Shown here piece by piece: positions 1 to 8,079 of a DNA stretch of 64,000 bases (position 1 is its first letter; each line of letters opens with the position of its first letter). Source of the stretch: DAOUJI01 sp965237875 (GTDB lineage: Bacteria; Chloroflexota; Dehalococcoidia; Lucifugimonadales; JAGWBF01). The position numbers were made by a program, and so were the translations under genes. The DNA is taken from positions 1,612,001-1,676,000 of the forward strand of contig CBDEGP010000002.1 in assembly GCA_965237875.1 (NCBI GenBank), read 5' to 3'. The notes beneath the pieces were generated by a model. The model worked only from the letters and a program-made list of their open reading frames with translations, searched no databases and had not been told where the DNA came from.

Positions 1-460
1 TGACTGACTGCCTGACCTCGTCGTAGTCTGGCTCGTTGGCGGGAGAGTCCCCAACCCATTTGTACCGGAGGGTTCCATTCCCGTCTATGACGAAAACCGC
101 CCTCTTGGATGCAACATATCCCTCCAGACCCGCCAGGTTAGGAAATGCGATGTCGTATGCGTTCACCGCTTCCCTATTGAAGTCGCTGAGCAGGGGGAAG
201 TTGAGGTTGTTCTGGTCGGAGAACGCCTTTTGGGCGAACGGCGGGTCTACGCTGATGCCCAGCACCTGGGCATTGAGGGAATTGAACTGCTCCAAGCGGT
301 CTCTGAAGGTGCACATCTCCGTGGTGCAAACCCCAGTGAAGGCGCCGGGAAAGAATGCGAGGACCACATTTTGGCCTTGGAAATCATTCAGGTCCTTGGC
401 CTGGCGGTCCTGGTCGTACAGCTTGAAATGGGGGGCTGGCTGGCCTACTTCTACGCTCAT
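1..460 (-). CDS. Peroxiredoxin (AhpE/Prx type), 3' end outside window
   Basis: Thiol peroxidase that reduces hydrogen peroxide or organic peroxides in the cytoplasm. The frame starts at ATG 460-458 behind AGGAG and runs open to the left edge, so the C-terminus is missing. The peroxidatic motif FFPGAFTGVCTTEMC is clear about 45-60 residues in: the first Cys is the peroxidatic one and the second lies five residues later. Later segments (LGISVDPPFAQKAF, FPLLSDF, RAVFVIDGNG, RYKWVGD) follow the thioredoxin-fold order of the family. It is divergent from the HPRT gene. AhpE-like or 1-Cys Prx cannot be separated on this fragment. Confidence 0.93.
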   Translation of the reverse strand, partial: MSVEVGQPAPHFKLYDQDRQAKDLNDFQGQNVVLAFFPGAFTGVCTTEMCTFRDRLEQFNSLNAQVLGISVDPPFAQKAFSDQNNLNFPLLSDFNREAVNAYDIAFPNLAGLEGYVASKRAVFVIDGNGTLRYKWVGDSPANEPDYDEVRQSV

Positions 461-522
461 GATCACACTCCTGGTTAAAGCGCCTCTCCGCGTCAGCAAG
501 CGCTGGGATGGGGCCGTCGAAC

Positions 523-528
523 ATTATA
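523..528 (-). promoter_or_regulatory. Promoter -10 box for the peroxiredoxin gene with a palindrome upstream
   Basis: On the minus strand 528-523 reads TATAAT, a perfect -10, about 63 bases before the ATG. There is no good TTGACA at the right distance. Instead the perfect 10-bp palindrome TTCTATAGAA (547-556) covers the -35 region, where an activator or repressor could bind. The operator role is inferred. Confidence 0.5.
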
Positions 529-573
529 GACCAATAACCGCTCCTGTTCTATAGAAACGAGCCGCCCACGGCA

Positions 574-602
574 TTGCCCGCGAAATCCACTCGGTGTATA
601 TT
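574..602 (+). promoter_or_regulatory. Promoter for the HPRT fusion gene
   Basis: TTGCCC (574-579), a 17-base spacer, then TATATT (597-602). This is 4/6 and 5/6 to the sigma-70 consensus and would start transcription near 609, just ahead of the GAGGAG ribosome site at 626. Confidence 0.5.
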
Positions 603-637
603 CGTCCCAAGACCGCCATTTCAGACGAGGAGCCCAT

Positions 638-1582
638 TTGGCTATGAGGTCCGGCGACAACACTGACCCTGGCGGCGCGGTCTTCCATTCAGGAGCGGCA
701 GCGTCAGAGCCGCACGGCTCTCCCTGTCCCAAAAACCCGGTCCGGTTTGCCCACCCCAGCGAAGCCGAGTTTGCCCGCATTCTGGACTTCTACGGCGTCC
801 GTTGGGACTACGAGCCCCGGTCCTTCGCCCTCAAATGGGAAGGCGACCGGATGCAGGAAATGTTCACTCCCGACTTCTACCTGCCCGACTTGGACCTCTA
901 CATCGAGTTGACCACCTTGCGTCAGAAGCTGGTCACCGAGAAGAACCGTAAACTCCGCTCTCTCAGGGACCTTTACCCGGAGGTCAACGTAAAGCTCCTC
1001 TACAAGCGCGACTACCACCGCATCCTGGCCAAGTTCGGTTACGGCCCGCTGGCCCAGGAGGAGGTACAAGAAATAGACCGGGCGCTTTTCGACGCCGAGC
1101 AAGTCCAGAAGCGTGTCAGGGAGCTGGGACTGCAGATATCCCGGGAGTATGCAGGCGCTCAACCCGTGCTGGTGGGAGTCCTCAAGGGCGTCATGTGCTT
1201 CATGGCCGACCTGATGCGCTGCATATCGTTGCCCTTGTCCGTGGAGACCATGTCCATTTCCCGTTTCGGGGTCAACGAGGAGGGAGTCAAGATCACCAAA
1301 GACCTTGACGGCGACATCAAGGGTAAGCACGTCCTGATGGTGGAGGATATCGTAGACACCGGCATGACCTTGAACTACCTGTTGAACTACATAAGCACAC
1401 GCGAGCCTGCCTCCATCAAAGTATGCACCCTGCTGGACAAGAAAGTCAGGCGATTGATCGATGTCCCTCTGGAGTACGTGGGGTTCGAAGTTCCCGACGA
1501 GTTCGTAGTGGGATACGGGCTGGACTATTTGGAGCGCTACAGGAACCTTCCTTTTATCGGAGTCCTGAAACCAACCGAATAG
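638..1582 (+). CDS. hpt: Hypoxanthine phosphoribosyltransferase with N-terminal PD-(D/E)XK-like domain
   Basis: Purine salvage enzyme (hypoxanthine or guanine plus PRPP to IMP or GMP) fused to an extra domain. Residues about 140-314 are HPRT: the PRPP loop VEDIVDTGMTL (near residue 235) and the preceding VLVGVLKGVMCFMADL are diagnostic. Residues about 40-135 are not HPRT: they show YGVRWDYEP, then FTPDFYLPDLDLYIELT and a Lys-rich helix, the pattern of restriction-endonuclease-fold nucleases, with E-L-T in place of the usual E-x-K. HPRT alone is about 180 residues; this is 314. TTG 638 fits GAGGAG at 626-631 better than ATG 644. The nuclease-like domain may have lost catalysis; its role is unknown. 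Confidence 0.88.
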   Translation: MAMRSGDNTDPGGAVFHSGAAASEPHGSPCPKNPVRFAHPSEAEFARILDFYGVRWDYEPRSFALKWEGDRMQEMFTPDFYLPDLDLYIELTTLRQKLVTEKNRKLRSLRDLYPEVNVKLLYKRDYHRILAKFGYGPLAQEEVQEIDRALFDAEQVQKRVRELGLQISREYAGAQPVLVGVLKGVMCFMADLMRCISLPLSVETMSISRFGVNEEGVKITKDLDGDIKGKHVLMVEDIVDTGMTLNYLLNYISTREPASIKVCTLLDKKVRRLIDVPLEYVGFEVPDEFVVGYGLDYLERYRNLPFIGVLKPTE

Positions 1583-1651
1583 GCGGCCCTCTCCCCGGAC
1601 CTATGCGGCAAGCGTGCCGCCGCCGGGAATTCCCCGCCGTGAATCCCAGGC

Positions 1652-1680
1652 TAGACGAGCATTAGACCGTCTGATATAGT
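1652..1680 (+). promoter_or_regulatory. Extended -10 promoter for the small membrane protein gene
   Basis: TAGACG (1652-1657), 17-base spacer, then TGA-TATAGT with TATAGT at 1675-1680, an extended -10 form. A leader of about 135 bases follows, holding a 6-bp stem GGCGTA/TACGCC at 1731-1746. Confidence 0.5.
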
Positions 1681-1821
1681 GAAACCATATAGTCAGCGGG
1701 CGCCGTCTCTCTTGGGCCCGTCCTAGGATAGGCGTAAGCATACGCCCCGATTCAGCCCGGTCCGGCAGCGCCCTGACAGCAGTTCAGGAACTTCCCTTTT
1801 GGGGAGCATAACCCGGGAGAG

Positions 1822-2220
1822 TTGATGTCAAGCAAGTTCGAAAGGGAGATTGAGGAGATCCTCAAGCAGGCCGAGGAGGTCCTGCCCCAGGACGGTTCCC
1901 CGCGCCAGGAGCCAAAGGCCGCCGAGAGCGTCCACCCCGGCCCCATCCATAAGCTGACCGGGGGCAGGGGACTCAAGATATCGGCCGGCAAGCTAATGCT
2001 GGCCAGCTTTGCACTGCTTCTCGTGGCGATGATACTGGGCGTCACAGGCGTCGGGTACGTCCTCCAACTGGTGATCGCCGGGCTGGTCCTGTTCGTGATA
2101 GCTTACGCTCTCTTCTTTGTGAGGCCAAGGTCGCCGCGGTACGAGAAGAAATGGCGAGGCCGCACCATTGAAGAACACCACTCCCTGATGGAACGTCTGC
2201 GTAGGCGGCGTCGAAGCTAG
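1822..2220 (+). CDS. Small two-helix membrane protein, unknown function
   Basis: I do not recognise a family. The 132-residue protein has a charged, acidic N-terminal half (about residues 1-50, EREIEEILKQAEEVLP could form a short coiled coil), then two adjacent hydrophobic segments around residues 55-95, and a very basic tail ending in RLRRRRRS, which by the positive-inside rule places the tail in the cytoplasm. Start is TTG 1822 or ATG 1825 behind GGGAGA. It stands alone between the HPRT gene and a convergent gene, with its own promoter. Confidence 0.75.
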   Translation: MMSSKFEREIEEILKQAEEVLPQDGSPRQEPKAAESVHPGPIHKLTGGRGLKISAGKLMLASFALLLVAMILGVTGVGYVLQLVIAGLVLFVIAYALFFVRPRSPRYEKKWRGRTIEEHHSLMERLRRRRRS

Positions 2221-2245
2221 CCGCCTGGAGCGGGACGTTGGCGCG

Positions 2246-2611
2246 CTAGTTGGCGTCGCTTCCCGAACCCCTCTGCATGGACGCCTCTTCCAGCAACCTT
2301 TCCAGTATGACGCGGGACTCGCTTTTCCTCATGTCCAGACATGAGATGGAGACGGCCCTCCACAGCACCCCTGTAGACACACGGGCGTCGGTGGACTCTC
2401 CCAGAGGCGGGACTCCCACTCCCAGGGCTTCAGCCATGCAGCGGGCCGCGGCCAAGCCGCTCCTGGTCAGGTAGCAGCGGGTCAGCGCACGGCCCTGGTG
2501 GAGAAGGGTGACTCCTTCTTTGGTCTGCCGCAGGGTTACACGGACGTGGGCCCTGGGCACGGAGATAATCTCCTCAGCGTACTCGAGGGCCTTCTTTCTA
2601 CTCGTTCCCAT
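2246..2611 (-). CDS. Hypothetical protein downstream of the siroheme reductase
   Basis: 121 residues, not recognised. It has no membrane segment. It begins with a basic helix, then VRVTLRQTKEGVTLLHQGRALTRCYLTRSGLAAARCMAEALGV, and ends in a helical region rich in Arg and Glu. It contains three Cys residues but no CxxC pair. It starts 6 bases after the sulfite/nitrite reductase stop and on the same strand, so it is almost surely co-transcribed. A small accessory factor for that enzyme is possible, but only position supports it. Confidence 0.7.
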   Translation of the reverse strand: MGTSRKKALEYAEEIISVPRAHVRVTLRQTKEGVTLLHQGRALTRCYLTRSGLAAARCMAEALGVGVPPLGESTDARVSTGVLWRAVSISCLDMRKSESRVILERLLEEASMQRGSGSDAN

Positions 2612-2617
2612 AGGAAG

Positions 2618-4474
2618 CTAGACGGCGCACTCCCCTTCACCCCGTTCGACCTTGTACAGCTCCTCCTTCTTCCAGTCCATGTAGATGTCCTGGTTGTCGG
2701 GTCCCAGCGGCCCGACTTCGCGGTAGGGAGCGGCAATCTTGGCAAAGGGGTCCAGACCCACCCGGTCTACGAAATCTATGAATTCTTCGCCGTCGTTGCG
2801 GTTGGCTTTGTAGTAAGCAACCAGGTCCTTCACCAGCTCCGGCGCCTTCTTGGAAGGCACCTTGACGCCCGGCAGCCTTTGGCCGATGCGGGCCTCTTCG
2901 ACAGTCTTCTCTCCGTAGTACCCTCCGAGAAACAGCTCATAAGCCGGAATCTGGAGGCCGCCCGGCCCTTTCAAAGCAGCCCCTTGAAAACCGATGTGGG
3001 CTATGTGATGGAGGCCGCATCCATTGGGACAACCGCTCATCTTGATGTGCATCTTCTTCACCAGCGGATCGTCCAGGTGGCCGTTCAGCGATTCCAACTC
3101 CGAGCGTATAGCGTCCCCCAGTCCCATCGAGGAAGTGATGCCCAGCTTGCAGCTGTCAGTTCCGGGGCAGGAGACCACGTCGGTGATGGTGTGGGCTTCA
3201 GGGTCCACGAGCCCAATCTCCTTGAGCCCCTTCCACACGTCATACAGCCGTTCCTCCGGGACCCAGCGGAAAGCCAGGTTCTGTTCCTGGGTTGTCCTGG
3301 CTCTGCCGCCGGTGTACCTGCGGGTAATGTCGGCGAGGACCTTGAACTGATTGATGTATATGTCGCCTAGGGGCAGCTTCACGTAGGCTACGAAGTAGCC
3401 GTCCTGTTTCTGCGGCGTCGCATTGGTTTTCTTCCAGAACAGGAACTCAGGAGGGTAGTCCGAGTCGCCGGCTGTCCCCCCGTTACGTGATGAAGGCATT
3501 GCGGGCGGGACCTCGTTGTAGACCTCATCAACCTTCATCAAGGGTTTGGGGTCTATGGGCCCAATGCCCTTCAGCTCCTCATCCGCCATCTCCTTGAAGG
3601 CGTCGAAGCCGATACGGTCAATCAGCACCTTGATGCGAGCCATCATCCGGTTTTTCCTGAGCATGTCAGACCTGTCGAATATCCTCCAGAGCGCTTCCGC
3701 CACCCTCAGAAAGTCTTCTTCAGGCACGAACTCATAAAGCACGTGGGCCAGCCTCGGCATGATGGAAGTGCCGCCTCCCACCATCACCTTGAAACCTCGT
3801 TTGGAGACTCCGTCTTCCTCACGCACCTGGGCGATATAAGAAAGGTCGTGGATGGCGCCGGCGACCGTATCGTGGTCAGCGCATCCGGTAAACGAAGTCT
3901 TGAATTTCCTTGGAAAGTTCTGAGTGACAGGATGTCTGACGGCGTACCTCACATAAGCCGCCAGGTGAGGCGTGGGGTCGAACACCTCGTCGGGGCAAAC
4001 GCCGGCCAGCGGGTTCCCCACCACGTTTCGGACAGTGTTCCCACAGGCTTCACGAGTGCTGAGGCCCACCGCTCCAATCAATCGGATGGCGTCCGGTGTT
4101 TTTTCCAAGGGTATGTGGTGAAACTGAAAGTTCTCTCGGGTGGTTACGTGGCCCTTTCCTAGAGGAGCGTAATCCTCCGCCAGCTTGCCCAGGGCCTCCA
4201 TGGCCTCCGGCGTCAATATTCCCCCGGGGATTTTCACCCTGAGCATCTGGGAGTCCGGCTGGCGTTGCCCGTAAACGCCCTGCCTGAGCCTGAAGGGCAT
4301 GAACTGCGTAACCTCACGTTCCCCGGCGCGGAACGCCTTGATCTCTTCTTCCAGGCTGACCGCCTCCTGCTCCATGTAGGGAATAATCCCCACGGACTCT
4401 CCGGCCAGCTCCATGCTGCTCTTGTGAATCTCTTGCTGAGATGAGACTTTGATGTCGCTGCCTCCACTGCTCAC
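2618..4474 (-). CDS. Ferredoxin-type sulfite/nitrite reductase (siroheme, 4Fe-4S)
   Basis: Six-electron reductase converting sulfite to sulfide or nitrite to ammonia in the cytoplasm. The 618-residue protein has both ferredoxin-like half-domains: an N-terminal one with GHVTTRENFQFHH (about 108-120), then the cluster region. The siroheme/4Fe-4S ligands are visible as C436-x5-C442 (CPGTDSC) and C482-x3-C486 (GCPNGC). The length fits the ferredoxin-dependent or F420-associated single-chain enzymes. The GTG start sits behind AGGAGG at about 4481-4486. Sulfite versus nitrite cannot be told from motifs alone; no cysteine-synthesis or nitrate gene lies next to it. Confidence 0.93.
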   Translation of the reverse strand: MSSGGSDIKVSSQQEIHKSSMELAGESVGIIPYMEQEAVSLEEEIKAFRAGEREVTQFMPFRLRQGVYGQRQPDSQMLRVKIPGGILTPEAMEALGKLAEDYAPLGKGHVTTRENFQFHHIPLEKTPDAIRLIGAVGLSTREACGNTVRNVVGNPLAGVCPDEVFDPTPHLAAYVRYAVRHPVTQNFPRKFKTSFTGCADHDTVAGAIHDLSYIAQVREEDGVSKRGFKVMVGGGTSIMPRLAHVLYEFVPEEDFLRVAEALWRIFDRSDMLRKNRMMARIKVLIDRIGFDAFKEMADEELKGIGPIDPKPLMKVDEVYNEVPPAMPSSRNGGTAGDSDYPPEFLFWKKTNATPQKQDGYFVAYVKLPLGDIYINQFKVLADITRRYTGGRARTTQEQNLAFRWVPEERLYDVWKGLKEIGLVDPEAHTITDVVSCPGTDSCKLGITSSMGLGDAIRSELESLNGHLDDPLVKKMHIKMSGCPNGCGLHHIAHIGFQGAALKGPGGLQIPAYELFLGGYYGEKTVEEARIGQRLPGVKVPSKKAPELVKDLVAYYKANRNDGEEFIDFVDRVGLDPFAKIAAPYREVGPLGPDNQDIYMDWKKEELYKVERGEGECAV

Positions 4475-4678
4475 GTTATCCTCCTGTTGGGAAAGGGAAA
4501 GGGGCGTCTACTCTAGTTTAACGCAGGGGAATGCCTCCATTGCCGCGGCGCGCCCGCTCTTAAAAGGGGCTTGTACAGAGGTGAAAGCGGTCGTCTTCCA
4601 GGCGCATTGGAGACAGTCTAGACTTGGGGTATGAGCTTGTCAAGAAACCGGACGTTATTGATACGCAGTATTAAATAC

Positions 4679-4707
4679 TTGACACTATATTGTAGTCTAG
4701 GTAATAT
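4679..4707 (+). promoter_or_regulatory. Strong sigma-70 promoter for rny
   Basis: TTGACA (4679-4684) is a perfect -35, followed by 17 bases and TAATAT (4702-4707). It predicts a start near 4714 and a leader of about 64 bases. The rest of the 303-base divergent gap (4475-4678) holds the reductase ribosome site and nothing else I can support. Confidence 0.7.
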
Positions 4708-4777
4708 GTGGTACAAGGGGTGGCAGAGCGCCCCTGAGAGCATAACGCCTGGTGCGGAAAGGAAAAGGTGAACTGAA

Positions 4778-6256
4778 TTGAACCCATTCAAGTTCCTTGC
4801 CGACCTGGTGGGCGCTGGAAGCCGAGTAAAGCTTGCTGCGGAGGAGGCTGGAAAAGTCCTTGCAGAGGCGGAGGAGCGCAAGAGGCAGATGCTCCTGGAC
4901 GCCCGCGAGGAGTCCGTAAAGATCCGCTCGACCGTTGAGAACGAACTGCTTGACCGGCGCAAGGAGATACAGCGCCAAGAGCGCCGCCACAGTCAGCGGG
5001 AAGAGAACTTGGAGAAGAAGGCCCAATCCCTGGATGACCGGGAAAGCGGGCTTGTCAAAGCCCAGTTGGACCTGGAAGGCTCCAAAGAAGAGATAAACGC
5101 GTTAAAGTCCCAGCAACTCAAGCAGCTTGAAGATATCGCACGACTCTCCTTTGCCGACGCCAAGGAAATGCTTCTGAAGAAGACCGAAGACGAGATGAAG
5201 CATGAGCTGGCTAAAAAGTATTGGGAGTTGGACCGCGAGGTCAAAGAAGGGGCGGACCAGACAGCCCGCAAGGTCGTGACACTGGCCATACACAGGTTGG
5301 CGTCCGACGTGGTGTCAACCCACACGACATCCGTGGTGCCCCTGCCCAGCGACGACATGAAGGGCAGGCTGATAGGACGGGAGGGACGCAACATCAAAAT
5401 GTTGGAGTCCCTCACCGGCGTGGACGTGATAATCGACGACACGCCCGAAATCGTGACCATATCCTGCTTCGACCCCATTCGCAGGGAAACTGCCCGAATC
5501 GCCCTTACCAACCTGGTGCAGGACGGTCGGATCCAGCCAGCCCGGATTGAAGATATGGTTGGCAGAGCCCAAAAGGAGATCGACGAGACCATACAGCGCG
5601 AGGGAGAGAAGGCCACGCTAGACTCTGCAGTGCTTGGCCTGAACCCCGAGCTGGTAAAGCTGTTGGGCAGGTTGAAATACCGCTACAGCTACGGGGAGAA
5701 CGTGCTGCTGCATTCCGTCGAGGTGGCCCACATAGCCGGAATGCTGGCGGGAGAGATAGGGGCAAACATTGAAGTCTCCAAAGCCGGAGGACTTCTCCAC
5801 GACATAGGCAAGGCGCTCACCCACGAGGTGTCCGGGCCTCACGCCGAGATTGGCGCCGAAATCGCCCGGAAGTACGGCATACACCCCGAGGTCTACAGAG
5901 CCATCATGGAACATCACGACGAAGAGCGGGGCTCCGTCGAGGCGTTCCTGGTGGCCTCCGCAGACGCAATCAGCGCCGCTCGTCCCGGAGCACGCAAGGA
6001 GAGCGCGGAACACTACGTCAAACGCCTGGCTGAGCTGGAAGATGCGGCCACCAGCTTTAGCGGCGTCGAAAAGGCATACGCCATCCAGGCAGGCCGCGAA
6101 GTCAGGGTGATGGTCAAGCCCGACCACTTGGACGACTACGCAGCCACCATGCTGGCCAGGGACGTAGCCAACAAGATCACCAATGACCTGATTTTCCCCG
6201 GGCAGATAAAAGTGACCGTCATCAGGGAAACCCGTACCATAGAATATGCCCGCTAG
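4778..6256 (+). CDS. rny: Ribonuclease Y
   Basis: Endoribonuclease that starts mRNA decay. Domains in order: a long coiled coil (about 15-180, rich in K/E/R/Q), a KH RNA-binding domain (GRLIGREGRNIKMLE near residue 196), and an HD hydrolase domain (HSVEVAHIAG near 311, HDIGKA near 341, then the EHHDEE loop). At 492 residues it is a little shorter than usual because the N-terminal transmembrane helix found in most RNase Y is absent: the protein starts MNPFKFLADLVGAGSR and goes straight into the coiled coil. An in-frame TGA at 4769-4771, three codons before the TTG start, rules out a longer form. Membrane contact, if any, must be by another means. Confidence 0.96.
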   Translation: MNPFKFLADLVGAGSRVKLAAEEAGKVLAEAEERKRQMLLDAREESVKIRSTVENELLDRRKEIQRQERRHSQREENLEKKAQSLDDRESGLVKAQLDLEGSKEEINALKSQQLKQLEDIARLSFADAKEMLLKKTEDEMKHELAKKYWELDREVKEGADQTARKVVTLAIHRLASDVVSTHTTSVVPLPSDDMKGRLIGREGRNIKMLESLTGVDVIIDDTPEIVTISCFDPIRRETARIALTNLVQDGRIQPARIEDMVGRAQKEIDETIQREGEKATLDSAVLGLNPELVKLLGRLKYRYSYGENVLLHSVEVAHIAGMLAGEIGANIEVSKAGGLLHDIGKALTHEVSGPHAEIGAEIARKYGIHPEVYRAIMEHHDEERGSVEAFLVASADAISAARPGARKESAEHYVKRLAELEDAATSFSGVEKAYAIQAGREVRVMVKPDHLDDYAATMLARDVANKITNDLIFPGQIKVTVIRETRTIEYAR

Positions 6257-6281
6257 ATCGGGTGCAATCCGATGAAACCCT

Positions 6282-6318
6282 ATCGGGCCTGGCGTCTGTA
6301 ATGGGCGCCAGGCCCGAT
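6282..6318 (+). terminator. Hairpin after rny
   Basis: A perfect 13-bp inverted repeat (6282-6294 with 6306-6318, 11-base loop), very GC rich, 26 bases after the rny stop. There is no T-run after it, so it may act as an RNA 3'-end stabiliser or a weak terminator rather than a classical one. Confidence 0.55.
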
Positions 6319-6463
6319 GCTATGCAGGTCGGCCCGCTACGGGCGGCCCATGACGTTAGCTTGCTTAGCTTCGCTTTGCCGACGATGCGGCTTTCCCGAT
6401 TGGCGGCGGACGGGGATGAGTGGTAATCTTAATCGTTGGCTCAGTCATTGGAAGGATGGTCCC

Positions 6464-7237
6464 TTGCGGATATTGATGATAGGCGATGTAGTCGGCAAAC
6501 CAGGCCGAAAAGCGGTGCAGAGCTGCCTGCCCGGTCTGCGGCAAGAATACGGCGTCGATATGGTGGTCGCCAACGGAGAGAACAGCGCCGGAGGATTCGG
6601 CGTAACTCCGGAGACGGCCCATGACCTGCTGTCGGCCGGAGTGGATGTAATCACTTCCGGAAACCACATCTGGAAGCAGAAAGAAGTGATCCCCTACATA
6701 GACGAAGAGCCTGCGCTCATCAGACCGGCAAACTATCCGCCCGGCGTGCCAGGCCGGGGTTATGTCAAGTTGGGCGACGTGGCCGTCATGAATCTCATGG
6801 GCCGGGTCTTCATGAGTCCACTGGACTGCCCGTTCCGGACCGCAGACCATATCCTGCGCGAGATCGGCGGCCGGCGCAACAACGGCATGGCCATCCTGGT
6901 GGACTTCCACGCAGAGGCCACGTCGGAGAAGCAGGCCATGGCCTGGTACCTGGACGGTAGAGTCAGCGCAGTGCTGGGCACCCACACCCACGTGCCCACC
7001 GCCGACCCCCGCATATTCCCCCAGGGGACCGCTTATATCTCAGACGTGGGCATGGTCGGGCCTCAGAACTCTGTCATCGGGACCGACGTGGAGTCGGTGC
7101 TGGAGGGATTCTTGACCCAAATGCCCAAACGCTTCAGCGTCCCCCAGGGACCGGTACAGTTCAACTCCGTGCTGGTGGACCTGGACGACGACGGACGGGC
7201 TTCCGACATTCAACGTATAGACAGGGTCCTGCCCTAG
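6464..7237 (+). CDS. YmdB-family metallophosphoesterase
   Basis: Calcineurin-like phosphoesterase of the TIGR00282/YmdB family, which cleaves 2',3'-cyclic nucleotides and is often found beside RNase Y, as here. Metal-binding signatures in order: IGDVVGKPGR, NGENSAGGFG, SGNHIWKQKE, DFHAEATSEK and GTHTHVPTAD. I place the start at TTG 6464, behind GAAGG at 6451 and at the usual family N-terminus (LRILMIGDVVG); this gives 257 residues. A longer frame from 6317 would overlap the rny hairpin and adds nonconserved sequence. It lies 2 bases before the PHP gene, so the two are coupled. Confidence 0.93.
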   Translation: MRILMIGDVVGKPGRKAVQSCLPGLRQEYGVDMVVANGENSAGGFGVTPETAHDLLSAGVDVITSGNHIWKQKEVIPYIDEEPALIRPANYPPGVPGRGYVKLGDVAVMNLMGRVFMSPLDCPFRTADHILREIGGRRNNGMAILVDFHAEATSEKQAMAWYLDGRVSAVLGTHTHVPTADPRIFPQGTAYISDVGMVGPQNSVIGTDVESVLEGFLTQMPKRFSVPQGPVQFNSVLVDLDDDGRASDIQRIDRVLP

Positions 7238-7239
7238 AC

Positions 7240-8070
7240 ATGGCTCTCGTAGACCTCCATCTCCACACCACAGCCTCGGATGGACGCCTTACACCCACTG
7301 AACTGGTGGACTTGGCCGCCGCACAAGGACTGAGGACCATCGCCGTCACCGACCACGACTCCACCGAGGGACTCCCGGAGGCCTTCGAGGCCGCTCAGAA
7401 ACACCCTGACCTGACCGTCATACCCGGCATAGAGCTGAGCACGGACGTCCCGGGAAACGAGATACACATCCTGGGTTACTGCATTCGCCACCAGGACCAG
7501 GACGTACAGGAAACCCTGAAGAAGTTCCGTCAAGGCAGACTGGACCGTGGCCGGAGAATGGTCGAGAAGCTCCAGGGCATGGGTTTGGAAATCACCTGGA
7601 AGCGGGTGCAAGAGTTGGCGGGCGACGCCGCAATAGGGCGCCCTCACGTTGCCCAAGCCCTGGTGGAAGGCGGCTACGTAAGGGACACCGACGAGGCCTT
7701 CGAAAAGTACATAGGACGCAACGGCCCTGCGTACACTGACAGGACAAAGCTCAGCCCGACCGACGCCATAGACCTGATAAAGGCCTGGGGAGGCGTCCCG
7801 GTCATGGCCCATCCGCTGTACGTGGACGACTACGTAAACTATGTCGCCGATTTGAAGGACGCTGGCCTTGTGGGCCTGGAAGTCCACTACGCCAAGTTCT
7901 CCAGCGAGCAGATCAGTGAACTGGCCCGCGTGGCCGACCGGTTTGGACTGGTCCCATGCGGAGGCACTGACTACCACGCCATCCCCGACCGCACCGAGTT
8001 CCTACCGGGCGCCAACGGACCTCCGCCGGAAACGGTGGAACTGCTCAAGCGACACGCCCGGACGGGGTAG
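7240..8070 (+). CDS. PHP-domain metal-dependent phosphoesterase (TrpH/YciV-like)
   Basis: PHP-family hydrolase; relatives of this size (276 residues) remove 3'-phosphates from nucleotides or degrade RNA from the 5' end. Metal ligands are seen in DLHLHTTASDG (start), TDHDSTEG (about 37-44), PGIELST (about 65) and GGTDYH near the C-terminus. A helical insert (about 85-150) matches the family's second domain. It begins two bases after ymdB ends and precedes plsY by 9 bases, so it sits in one operon with both. The exact substrate cannot be read from sequence. Confidence 0.9.
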   Translation: MALVDLHLHTTASDGRLTPTELVDLAAAQGLRTIAVTDHDSTEGLPEAFEAAQKHPDLTVIPGIELSTDVPGNEIHILGYCIRHQDQDVQETLKKFRQGRLDRGRRMVEKLQGMGLEITWKRVQELAGDAAIGRPHVAQALVEGGYVRDTDEAFEKYIGRNGPAYTDRTKLSPTDAIDLIKAWGGVPVMAHPLYVDDYVNYVADLKDAGLVGLEVHYAKFSSEQISELARVADRFGLVPCGGTDYHAIPDRTEFLPGANGPPPETVELLKRHARTG

Positions 8071-8079
8071 AGGACCCGC

